Assembly (NCBI GenBank): GCA_947472635.1
Contig: CANJDY010000204.1
Coordinates: 1 to 5,524, forward strand
Origin: Chitinophagaceae bacterium
Lineage (GTDB): Bacteria > Bacteroidota > Bacteroidia > Chitinophagales > Chitinophagaceae
Reading direction: 5' to 3'
Length of the DNA stretch: 5,524 nucleotides
Shown: positions 1 to 5,176 of the stretch, piece by piece
How the letters are laid out: each line of letters opens with the position of its first letter
How positions within the stretch are numbered: position 1 is the stretch's first letter
Translations under genes and position numbers: made by a program
The notes under the pieces: generated by a model
What the model saw: only the letters and a program-made list of their open reading frames with translations
What the model was told of the DNA's origin: nothing
The model's database searches: none

Positions 1-431
1 AACTCAGTAAGCATTTCGACAAATTTCAAATCTCCCTCCACCGGGTTATTCTTATACAATTCACTATGTAAATGCAACGTAATTAAAAGATTCCGGTCTT
101 TTGAATCCCGAATAATTGCGCTTAGTTTTGGACTATAGGGTGGAAAAGTTGAATCAATGTTTAATGAAATATACATTTCAGGCAGCTCAATACCCGCATT
201 ATCCAGCACCTTACGGAATTCAAAATAATTTTTTTCCCCACTACCCGAAATACCTTTATAACCAATTTTTTTTACCAATGCAGCTTGCTCCGAAAAGTTT
301 TTAGGTGCATTAGGAAGATTCATTGCATTTCCAAAGCAATAAAAGGAATTGTTGAACTCCTTCATCTGTGCAAAACAATCTATTGACAAATTAGCTACTA
401 TCAGCAGCCATAGAATTGACAAACATTTCAT
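1..431 (-). CDS. Exported sugar phosphate isomerase/epimerase-like TIM-barrel protein (3' end beyond window)
   Basis: The minus-strand frame is open from ATG at 431-429 to the window edge, giving 143 residues with the C-terminus missing. Residues 1-22 (starting MKCLSILWLLIVANL and ending CFAQ) look like a signal peptide, probably cleaved before or after the Gln, so the protein should act in the periplasm or at the envelope. After it, QAALVKKIGYKGISG (about 50-63), a helix with VLDNAGIELPEMYISLN (about 75-91) and LLITLHLHS (about 115-123) follow the beta-alpha spacing of the xylose isomerase-like TIM barrel (AP endonuclease 2 / IolE type), where the first strand follows the helix containing 'KKIGYKGI'. 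Exported members are common in Bacteroidota, usually annotated as sugar phosphate isomerase/epimerase. The metal-binding residues of the barrel lie mostly beyond the window edge, so activity cannot be judged. It is the third minus-strand gene in a row but is separated from the receptor gene by 265 bases including a G-rich array, so it may have its own promoter. TAACTTTA at 488-481 is a weak -7 candidate. Confidence 0.72.
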   Translation of the reverse strand, partial: MKCLSILWLLIVANLSIDCFAQMKEFNNSFYCFGNAMNLPNAPKNFSEQAALVKKIGYKGISGSGEKNYFEFRKVLDNAGIELPEMYISLNIDSTFPPYSPKLSAIIRDSKDRNLLITLHLHSELYKNNPVEGDLKFVEMLTE

Positions 432-512
432 ACGTTTCTATTTTTGTTAGTATTATGGTGAGGGCTCATTACATAGGTATAAAGTTAGCTTTTTATATCC
501 TTTATAGATTAT

Positions 513-573
513 AGGGGGTAGGGGGTTAGGGGTTAGGGGTTAGGGGTTTAGAGGGTTAGGGGTTTAGGGGTAA
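513..573. repeat. G-rich GGGGTTA/GGGGTTTA tandem array (array 1)
   Basis: Eight G-tracts lie on the plus strand at 514-518, 521-525, 529-532, 536-539, 543-546, 553-555, 559-562 and 567-570. They are separated by TA, TTA, TTTA or similar spacers. The central part is an exact heptamer GGGGTTA repeated three times, then octamers GGGGTTTA. Runs of four Gs with 2-4 base loops fit a G-quadruplex motif. Because the flanking genes run on the minus strand, the G-rich strand is their template and their RNA would be C-rich. The array sits 124 bases past the receptor stop codon and 82 bases upstream of the next gene's start. The stretch 574-696 between array and receptor contains no gene and no convincing hairpin terminator, so the array may affect transcription ending, but that is inference. 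A related array lies at 3203-3242. Confidence 0.9.
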
Positions 574-696
574 CTGCTTCCAATCCAATATTGTAAAACC
601 AAGTTTTTCTAATTGAGAGAACAGCCTTAATAAAAAAATCGAGTTGATCTATTACCTATTTTTCTGAAAGGGAATTTTAATTGGCTGACCAGTTCA

Positions 697-3156
697 CTAA
701 AATTCTTTTTCAGCCATTTCACTGGTGGGCAAATTAATTTTTCGATTCTTTTTTGACAAGGTATAGCCAATTGAAAACTGGAACTGATCTGGCTCGTAAA
801 TATAATTGGTCGTACTATAGAAATCCTTTCCATAGGTGGTAATCCTTTGTCGGTTAGATTGTTTCAAACCCGCATCTATATTGAGCCACTGCATTTGAAA
901 GCTCCATTTCTTATCCGTACTCACTTTCTTTACAGTAAAGTGGGGCGTCAAAAAACGGCTATCTTCTCCCTGTGCAGTAACCCTTTCAGACAAATAATTA
1001 ATACTCAGTTGCAGCAACCAGTTTTTGGGCAGCGTAAAATTCTGTGTGCTATTAAAACTATATACCCAACTACTGGTGTTGACTGATATAAGCCCATTGA
1101 ATATTTTTCCCGTCACCCGATACCGGTATACATTTCCACCAATCGTACTACTCCACCAGTTGTTGATGGTATAATTAAAATTCGACTCTAGCCCTATTTG
1201 CCGGGCTATTCCAGCATTGGTAAAAACCCTGTTGAGGATTGTATCATTAAATACCTTATTCACCCTTTGGATAGGGTTCTGCACCGATTGATTATATAAG
1301 GTAGCATACCAGTTTCCCTTTGCAAAGGTTTTTTCAATCCCCCACTCGATGGTGCCAATTAGCTCTGGCAATAAATTGGGGTCTCCCTGTTCCAATGTTT
1401 CTGTATGTTCTCTTTCCGGTAAAGGATTGAGTTCAAAATTATTGGTGCGTCTAACTCTTCGGCTATAGCCTGCTTTTACCACAACTTTATCCCAAGCTTT
1501 CACCCGAAATTGTAGCGATGGAAATAGATTCGTCAGCTTTTGCCGACTAGCAGCACTGGTATTGGAGAAAGTAAGTTGACGATTCGACTGCTCCACTCTT
1601 AATCCTCCACTATAGGTGAGCGCATTTGCAGTACCTACATATTGTACATAGGCGGCATGAATATGATTGACGGCTTTTACCTTGCTTGAAAAATCAACAT
1701 TGGTAGAAAACGAACCGGTACCCAAAATTTTGGTAAGGTATTGAAAGTCGCCATCCTGTATATCATACCGATACTGGTAACCAGACTGAAAGTTCCCCGA
1801 CCCGATTTTTTGGGAATAATCTGTCTTAAAACGTAAAGCATTGAGTGGATTGGTATATGGATTCACCGTATACTGCAAACTGTCTTTGGAACCCCTTGTT
1901 AATATATTATTGTTAGTAGTGGATCCGGATAGACCAGCATATTCGTATAATGCAGAAAAAGAAATATTGGACGTAGCGGTGAAAGAATGGACCCAATCTA
2001 GATTGGCCAATGTAAAGTCACCTTTCTTTTGCTGATCATTTTCGTTGAAATAATTAAAGATAGTTTTTGCACCTGATAAAACATTTTCCTTCCGAACGTT
2101 GTAATCCAAATCAGCAACCCTACTTTGGTATTTTATACCTGTATACAATCCGGTGCTAATAGTATTGTTTTTATCCGCTACAAATGATGCGCCCAATCGA
2201 ACGCCATAGTTGTACCGCTTAAAACTTCTTTCGCCATTGGACGGAAAACTGTTTTTGGTATTTCCTATAATCGTATACACATCGCCCTCGCGGAAGCCAG
2301 CGATATCATTGCGTAGATAATTAAAACCAGCACTAATATCCCATTGATTGCTTTTGTACCCGGTAGATACATCCATACTATATCGTTGAGGATTTCTTCG
2401 GTTGTCATAGTCATTGATAGGAGGCGCTCCACCCATGACATTTGCTTTTAGCATCCAGCCATTGTCAACACCCGATTTAGTTATGATATTAATGATGCCG
2501 CTCTTACCATCTGCATCGTAAGCAGCTGAAGGACTTGTAATCACCTCAATGTTTTCTATAGTACCAGCAGCAAGTTGGCTCAGTACAAAAGTCGGTTCTC
2601 CCTGGGTAGGCTTTCCATTGAGTAAAACTAAAAAACTACCTGAGCCACGAAATAAAATATCGCCCTGCCCATTAACAGAAATAGCAGGCAGGTTGCGTAC
2701 TAGATCCACTCCCGTTCCACCGGTGGCATTACTAAAAGAGGAAGCTTTAAAAACTTGTCGGTCAATTTTAAAAGATACCGGTGCTCGCTTAGCTTTTAGC
2801 ACTACTTCCTCCAGCGAGGTTGGTTTATTCGACAATAAAATTGTTCCCAGATTCACCTCAGTTGATGCATTTGGTGGCAAATGAATTAGTTTTTTAACAT
2901 ATTCAGGGCCGGTGAAAAGAATATACTTTGCAAGCGATAGATTACTGTTAATAGAAAAACTGCCATCCCCTCGGGTGGTAATAGCGTGGATCAAGCTTCC
3001 CTCTTTATTATGTACACTTACCTTTACAGATGCAAGGGGCATTGAAGAAAGACTATCAACCACCAAGCCATAAACGACCATGTTTTGGCTAAATAAATTG
3101 AAAGCAATACACTGTACCATCAGCAGCAAGCTGATCTTTTTAAAGGATATTTTCAT
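697..3156 (-). CDS. TonB-dependent outer-membrane receptor with CarboxypepD_reg-like domain and OMP beta-barrel (PF14905 type)
   Basis: The gene encodes 819 residues from ATG at 3156-3154. An in-frame TTG three codons upstream (3165) is possible, but the ATG gives the natural signal peptide MKISFKKISLLLMVQ...LFSQ (1-24). Residues about 26-106 form a carboxypeptidase-regulatory-like beta-sandwich: VYGLVVDSLSSMPLASVKVSV, then RGDGSFSI near 62-69. The usual Bacteroidota linker LEEVVLKAK follows at 115-123. The plug domain spans about 140-230, with DLVRNLPAISVNGQGDILFRG, LVLLNGKP, IENIEVITSPSAAYDADGKSGIINIITK. The rest is an outer-membrane beta-barrel ending in FQFSIGYTLSKK plus a short polar tail. 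Length and domain order match the 'outer membrane beta-barrel family protein' class (PF14905), not the longer SusC class, and no SusD partner is present. Such receptors are thought to be energised by TonB-ExbBD, but the substrate cannot be read from the sequence. The frame is intact. The DUF6370-like secreted protein lies just upstream and may be co-transcribed. Confidence 0.93.
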   Translation of the reverse strand: MKISFKKISLLLMVQCIAFNLFSQNMVVYGLVVDSLSSMPLASVKVSVHNKEGSLIHAITTRGDGSFSINSNLSLAKYILFTGPEYVKKLIHLPPNASTEVNLGTILLSNKPTSLEEVVLKAKRAPVSFKIDRQVFKASSFSNATGGTGVDLVRNLPAISVNGQGDILFRGSGSFLVLLNGKPTQGEPTFVLSQLAAGTIENIEVITSPSAAYDADGKSGIINIITKSGVDNGWMLKANVMGGAPPINDYDNRRNPQRYSMDVSTGYKSNQWDISAGFNYLRNDIAGFREGDVYTIIGNTKNSFPSNGERSFKRYNYGVRLGASFVADKNNTISTGLYTGIKYQSRVADLDYNVRKENVLSGAKTIFNYFNENDQQKKGDFTLANLDWVHSFTATSNISFSALYEYAGLSGSTTNNNILTRGSKDSLQYTVNPYTNPLNALRFKTDYSQKIGSGNFQSGYQYRYDIQDGDFQYLTKILGTGSFSTNVDFSSKVKAVNHIHAAYVQYVGTANALTYSGGLRVEQSNRQLTFSNTSAASRQKLTNLFPSLQFRVKAWDKVVVKAGYSRRVRRTNNFELNPLPEREHTETLEQGDPNLLPELIGTIEWGIEKTFAKGNWYATLYNQSVQNPIQRVNKVFNDTILNRVFTNAGIARQIGLESNFNYTINNWWSSTIGGNVYRYRVTGKIFNGLISVNTSSWVYSFNSTQNFTLPKNWLLQLSINYLSERVTAQGEDSRFLTPHFTVKKVSTDKKWSFQMQWLNIDAGLKQSNRQRITTYGKDFYSTTNYIYEPDQFQFSIGYTLSKKNRKINLPTSEMAEKEF

Positions 3157-3190
3157 TAGAAGCAAAAGAAGGTTATTTAAAACTAAGGGG

Positions 3191-3198
3191 CAAGTTTA
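3191..3198 (-). promoter_or_regulatory. Possible -7 element upstream of the receptor gene
   Basis: On the minus strand the octamer reads TAAACTTG, one mismatch from the Bacteroidota -7 consensus TAnnTTTG. It lies 34 bases before the receptor ATG. No TTG-type -33 element is present at the usual distance, because that position is occupied by the G-rich array 3203-3242. The receptor could therefore be transcribed from here, from upstream of the DUF6370-like gene, or from both. This is a short motif in AT-rich DNA and chance occurrence is likely. Confidence 0.25.
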
Positions 3199-3202
3199 TA
3201 TT

Positions 3203-3242
3203 GAGGGTTAGGAGTTTAGGGGGTTAGAGGTTTAGGGGTTAG
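3203..3242. repeat. G-rich GGGTTA/GGTTTA array overlapping a gene 3' end (array 2)
   Basis: The plus strand shows degenerate units of the same kind as array 1: GGGTTA, GGAGTTTA, GGGGGTTA, GAGGTTTA, GGGGTTAG. Tracts are less regular than in array 1 (3205-3207, 3219-3223, 3229-3230, 3235-3238), so quadruplex potential is weaker. The array extends into the DUF6370-like gene and encodes, on the minus strand, its last residues LTPKPLTP plus the TAA stop. The remainder fills the gap in front of the receptor gene. Arrays 1 and 2 have the same orientation and bracket the receptor gene. Confidence 0.8.
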
Positions 3243-3566
3243 CTCCTTTTGCTTTTTTTCAGGTAACAACACCAAGCTCGTTGATTTAAACCTGCCTTTT
3301 ACTATTTCACCCGATACCTCTGCCATCCGGATAGCATTGCAAAAGCCATCTTTTGCATGGGCATCACCATGCGAATCAATATTGGAACCATCTACAAAAT
3401 AAGCTTTGCCATTCACACGAATAGCTAAGTCACAGCCCTTACCCGGCATCCCAAATTGACACTGGCCACAGGCCGCTTCCACCAATTGCAACTGGGTTTG
3501 ACAAAAAGCTTGCCCAGCTATGAAATGGACGAGTAATAAAAAGATGATTTTTTTCAAAATTGACAA
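3216..3566 (-). CDS. DUF6370-like secreted Cys/His-rich protein, non-ATG start
   Basis: The gene encodes 116 residues from TTG at 3566-3564. A second TTG at 3557-3555 would give a start of MKKIIFLLL and is equally plausible. An in-frame stop lies just upstream and there is no in-frame ATG before the conserved core, so a TTG start (or a lost ATG) is forced. Residues 1-23 form a signal peptide ending AFCQ. It does not fit a lipobox. The mature protein carries VEAACGQCQFGMPGKGCDLAI (C33, C36, C45), VNGKAYFVDG and IDSHGDAHAKDGFCNAIRMAEVSGEIVKGRF (H66, H70, C76). I recognise this as the pattern of the small Bacteroidota family DUF6370, from memory. The CxxC, the further Cys residues and the HxxxH suggest metal binding or disulfide chemistry in the periplasm, which is inference. 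The natural family end seems to be near LVLLPEKK. The extra ELTPKPLTP comes from the repeat array. It lies 59 bases upstream of the receptor gene on the same strand, so a shared transcript is likely. Confidence 0.8.
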   Translation of the reverse strand: MSILKKIIFLLLVHFIAGQAFCQTQLQLVEAACGQCQFGMPGKGCDLAIRVNGKAYFVDGSNIDSHGDAHAKDGFCNAIRMAEVSGEIVKGRFKSTSLVLLPEKKQKELTPKPLTP

Positions 3567-3919
3567 GTTGATTGGTTATGAAAAAAGTTTTTTTAAAATA
3601 TATTAAAATAATTATAAATATGTAAAAAGAAACACTATCTTACACTCGGTTTTTCATAGGATATTGGATTTTAAAGCGGGGCTGGATTTCTATCCGGCCC
3701 CTTATTATAAGCCTACTCAAACATTCGTAAATAAAAATAAATGGAATGAAATCGTAATGTTTAATTAATTATAATAAAAAAACACTTTTAAATAAACGAA
3801 ATGAAAATTGTCAATTTTTTGTGAATAATTAACTCATTTAAATCAAATTGTAATAGAATTAAATTTTTAATATTATGTAAATAATGTAACAATCTACCCC
3901 CTAACGAAAAGTTTAAATT
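3567..3919. other. AT-rich gap between divergent genes
   Basis: No coding region is visible in these 353 bases. The gap separates the start of the minus-strand DUF6370-like gene from the start of the plus-strand gene at 3920, so it should contain promoters in both directions. Its one compositionally distinct element is the GC-rich hairpin at 3678-3701, listed separately. A perfect AT-rich palindrome with 7-base arms, AAAATTG-T-CAATTTT, lies at 3804-3818. Just before the downstream start, at 3894-3905, the sequence CTACCCCCTAAC is a single inverted unit of the same G-rich family as arrays 1 and 2. I could not fix convincing -33/-7 pairs for either flanking gene. Confidence 0.6.
3636..3707 (+). 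ncRNA. Candidate small RNA or leader with strong GC-rich hairpin
   Basis: A ten-pair stem, GGGGCTGGAT (3678-3687) with ATCCGGCCCC (3692-3701), closes on the four-base loop TTCT. It has a single G-T pair and otherwise perfect pairing, and it stands out in surrounding DNA that is nearly all A and T. It is followed by TTATTATAA, a modest U-rich tail that could make it an intrinsic terminator on the plus strand. Upstream, TATCTTAC (3636-3643) followed by ACTCGG resembles a Bacteroidota -7 element (two mismatches to TAnnTTTG) with a start site near 3650. That would give an RNA of about 55-60 nt. The 5' part, 3650-3675, is unstructured and uracil-rich. On the other strand the hairpin would fall in the leader of the DUF6370-like gene, so strand is uncertain. 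I cannot assign it to a named RNA family. Confidence 0.38.
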
Positions 3920-4186
3920 ATGAATCAAACACATTTTTTAGAACTCCCCACCCACCTCCAATTAGCTGAACTTGCAACCAACGGAAATTTTATTGACTCC
4001 ATTATAAAAGGAGTTTATTTAGTTCGCCTTTTAGAGTATAACAACTATTACGTAGAAACCTATCATCACATTGAAAAAAATAGGATCGATAGCATTGTTG
4101 CTTTTGAAAATACCAATAAACTTACCCCCTATTTAAAGAAAATAAAACTAGATATTTACCCCCCCCCCCCCCTTGTGTCTCATTAA
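3920..4186 (+). CDS. Small hypothetical protein with poly-proline tail
   Basis: This gene encodes 88 residues from ATG, with no signal peptide or membrane segment. It is probably a small cytoplasmic protein. The body (residues 14-77) alternates short helices and strands: LQLAELATNGNFIDSIIKGVYLVRLLEYNNYYVETYHHIEKNRIDSIVAFENTNKLTPYLKKIKLDI. The layout, a 'YYVE-Y' strand, an 'I-SI-AF' strand, then 'L-PYL-KI-L', recalls small uncharacterised Bacteroidota proteins of about 75-90 residues, but I cannot name a family or function. The last residues PPPPLVSH come from a run of 14 C followed by a stop, so the natural end is probably near IKLDIY. A shift of one C either way would give only a different short tail, leaving the body intact. 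In-frame coding-like sequence continues 29 codons past the stop, to TAA at 4274-4276, which may be chance. The gene converges with the HxlR gene. No terminator is evident between them. Confidence 0.6.
   Translation: MNQTHFLELPTHLQLAELATNGNFIDSIIKGVYLVRLLEYNNYYVETYHHIEKNRIDSIVAFENTNKLTPYLKKIKLDIYPPPPLVSH
4159..4172 (+). repeat. Run of 14 C inside the 3' end of a small gene
   Basis: The homopolymer begins at the last base of a Tyr codon and encodes four prolines plus the first base of a Leu codon. Runs of this length are prone to slipped-strand mispairing during replication, and also to sequencing error. With one more C the tail becomes PPPPPCVSLIHNNKTQ. With one fewer it becomes PPPPLCLINTQ. 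All three versions stop within about 40 bases. Confidence 0.9.
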
Positions 4187-4301
4187 TACACAATAACAAA
4201 ACTCAATAAATACTTCTACCTCATTTTAGCGATTAAAGCAAATTCAACTAGAAAAGGAGTAGATGAAATTCTTTAAACCAATTTTTAACGATTTAGTAAA
4301 A

Positions 4302-4643
4302 TTACTTAATCACTGTTTTTCTAAAATGGATGCCCCATTGTAAAACCTCGTCTAGTAATTTATATAGTGACTTCCCCAGGGGTGTAAGTGAATACTCAAT
4401 GCTAACTGGCATGGAGTCATACACTGATCTGGTAATAAGCTGATTGGTTTCCAGCTCCCTTAATTCTTTAGATAACATTTTGGGTGAAATATCGGGCAGC
4501 TGCTTTTTAATTTCCCCAAATCGCTTTTTACCATAGGTTAGTGCAATAAGGATAGGTATCCGCCATTTACCCTGTATCGCCTCAATAGCATCTCTTGAAG
4601 CCATCAACTTGAAATTGCATGAATCTTGCTTGATATTTTTCAT
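4302..4643 (-). CDS. HxlR-family winged helix-turn-helix transcriptional regulator
   Basis: This gene encodes 113 residues from ATG at 4643-4641, the usual length for the family. The order of conserved elements is that of HxlR/YodB-type regulators. An N-terminal Cys (C9) is followed by AIEAIQGKWRIPILIALTYGKKRFGEIKK (19-47), where the GKW and RFGEI motifs are diagnostic. The recognition helix ISPKMLSKELRELE spans 52-65. The wing is TRSVYDSMPVSIEYSLTPLG (71-90). A C-terminal dimerisation helix with LLDEVLQWGIHFRK follows. These proteins bind DNA as dimers. In several members the N-terminal Cys senses electrophiles or oxidants, and its presence here leaves that possibility open. The gene is divergent from a DoxX-like gene across a 113-base gap carrying strong inverted repeats, so it most likely represses both itself and the neighbour. 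The inducing signal is unknown. Confidence 0.93.
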   Translation of the reverse strand: MKNIKQDSCNFKLMASRDAIEAIQGKWRIPILIALTYGKKRFGEIKKQLPDISPKMLSKELRELETNQLITRSVYDSMPVSIEYSLTPLGKSLYKLLDEVLQWGIHFRKTVIK

Positions 4644-4649
4644 CTACTG

Positions 4650-4704
4650 GTTATTACTAGTTACATAAAGTATACTAGTAACCATTTGGTAACTAGTATA
4701 CTTT
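4650..4704. promoter_or_regulatory. Operator region: 17-bp inverted repeat and three phased ACTAGT cores
   Basis: The left arm AAAGTATACTAGTAACC (4667-4683) and right arm GGTAACTAGTATACTTT (4688-4704) pair at 16 of 17 positions around the spacer ATTT. A further related site, TTACTAGTTAC, lies at 4654-4664. The palindromic core ACTAGT therefore occurs at 4656-4661, 4674-4679 and 4692-4697, exactly 18 bp apart. The location between divergent HxlR and DoxX-like genes, and the symmetry, fit binding of dimeric HxlR regulators. The leftmost site is 13 bases from the regulator's start codon, and the rightmost falls about where the -33 element of the DoxX-like promoter should be, which would explain repression of both. 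HxlR binding itself is inferred. Confidence 0.78.
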
Positions 4705-4720
4705 AGATATCAAATATAAC

Positions 4721-4728
4721 TAATTTCG
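4721..4728 (+). promoter_or_regulatory. Likely -7 promoter element of the DoxX-like gene
   Basis: TAATTTCG differs by one base from the Bacteroidota consensus TAnnTTTG and is followed by CA, a common start-site context. It would place transcription start near 4734, giving a leader of about 23 nt before the ATG at 4757. No clear TTG -33 element lies 17-23 bases upstream. That place is taken by the right end of the inverted repeat (up to 4704), consistent with an operator overlapping the promoter. Confidence 0.45.
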
Positions 4729-4756
4729 CATTATTAACTTACTCATAAAAAAAACA

Positions 4757-5128
4757 ATGACGCAAAAAACAAAAAACATTCTTCTTTGGATACTTACAGG
4801 ATTGGTAGGATTTATTTTTATAGCAAGTGCTGCCGGCAAATTATTAGCCAACGCCGATGCGCTGGCAATGGCTTCAAATATTGGATTAACCCCCAATAGC
4901 TATAAGGTTGTAGGACTCATTGAATTATTAAGTGTGGTACTTTTTATCATTCCCAGAACAGGCTTATTGGGCACTCTATTACTAGTGGCTTACCTGGGTG
5001 GTGCCATTGCCACTCACCTAGAACACAATCAATCCATTGTTGCACCTATAGCAATTGCCTGTTTTGTTTGGCTTACAGCTGTGCTTCGTTTCAGTGAATT
5101 AACGAAAAGAATAATTGGTACAAAATAA
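4757..5128 (+). CDS. DoxX-like four-helix membrane protein
   Basis: This gene encodes 123 residues with four predicted transmembrane helices: about 8-29 (LLWILTGLVGFIFIASAAGKLL), 50-66, 68-86 and 93-111. The first helix ends in the SAAGKL segment that is typical of DoxX-like proteins. GLIELLSVVLFIIPRTGLLGTLLLVAYLGGAIATHL (53-88) matches the conserved second half, with GxxE in helix 2 and YLGGAIATH in helix 3. The protein should sit in the inner membrane. DoxX-like proteins lack one agreed function. Some relatives have been linked to quinone or redox biology, and in Bacteroidota they are very often paired with HxlR-type regulators, as here. The ATG follows an A-rich stretch (AAAAAAAACA) without a Shine-Dalgarno sequence, normal for this phylum. 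The gene appears to be a single-gene transcript, ended by the terminator at 5149-5176. Confidence 0.9.
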   Translation: MTQKTKNILLWILTGLVGFIFIASAAGKLLANADALAMASNIGLTPNSYKVVGLIELLSVVLFIIPRTGLLGTLLLVAYLGGAIATHLEHNQSIVAPIAIACFVWLTAVLRFSELTKRIIGTK

Positions 5129-5148
5129 AACAACTTACATCAACCAAT

Positions 5149-5176
5149 AAAATTCCCGCCCATTGCGGGAATTTTT
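5149..5176 (+). terminator. Intrinsic terminator after the DoxX-like gene
   Basis: A perfect 11-bp stem, AAAATTCCCGC (5149-5159) with GCGGGAATTTT (5165-5175), encloses the five-base loop CCATT and runs into five Ts (5172-5176). It begins 20 bases after the stop codon. The A-rich left side also makes it usable on the opposite strand. Confidence 0.92.

Noticed and set aside
116..304. Plus-strand open frame of 62 codons
   Set aside because: It lies entirely opposite the TIM-barrel protein gene, whose minus-strand translation has a signal peptide and family-like strand motifs. The plus frame reads as an antisense shadow rich in Tyr, Pro and Phe.
513..573. True telomere or linear replicon end
   Set aside because: The unit resembles eukaryotic telomere repeats, but the arrays are short, internal, duplicated at another site and flanked by ordinary bacterial genes on both sides.
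627..833. Minus-strand 68-codon frame overlapping the receptor 3' end
   Set aside because: It is out of frame with the receptor, overlaps its last 45 codons, and shows no protein-like pattern.
847..2884. Plus-strand open frames at 847-1086, 1841-2035 and 2549-2884
   Set aside because: All are antisense to the intact receptor gene and are explained by its codon use.
3157..3165. TTG start three codons upstream for the receptor
   Set aside because: The ATG at 3156 begins a normal signal peptide (MKISFKK), while the upstream TTG only adds MLL. It cannot be excluded but is less likely.
3500..3530. Lipoprotein signal in the DUF6370-like protein
   Set aside because: A Cys occurs at residue 22, but the preceding residues QAF do not fit the lipobox. 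AFCQ fits cleavage by signal peptidase I better.
3801..3824. Seven-codon leader peptide MKIVNFL
   Set aside because: It is a very short frame in AT-rich DNA with no nearby attenuator structure and no special amino acid bias.
4276..4310. Terminator between the convergent small gene and HxlR gene
   Set aside because: The best inverted repeat is an AT-only 6-bp stem with a 12-base loop, too weak to call.
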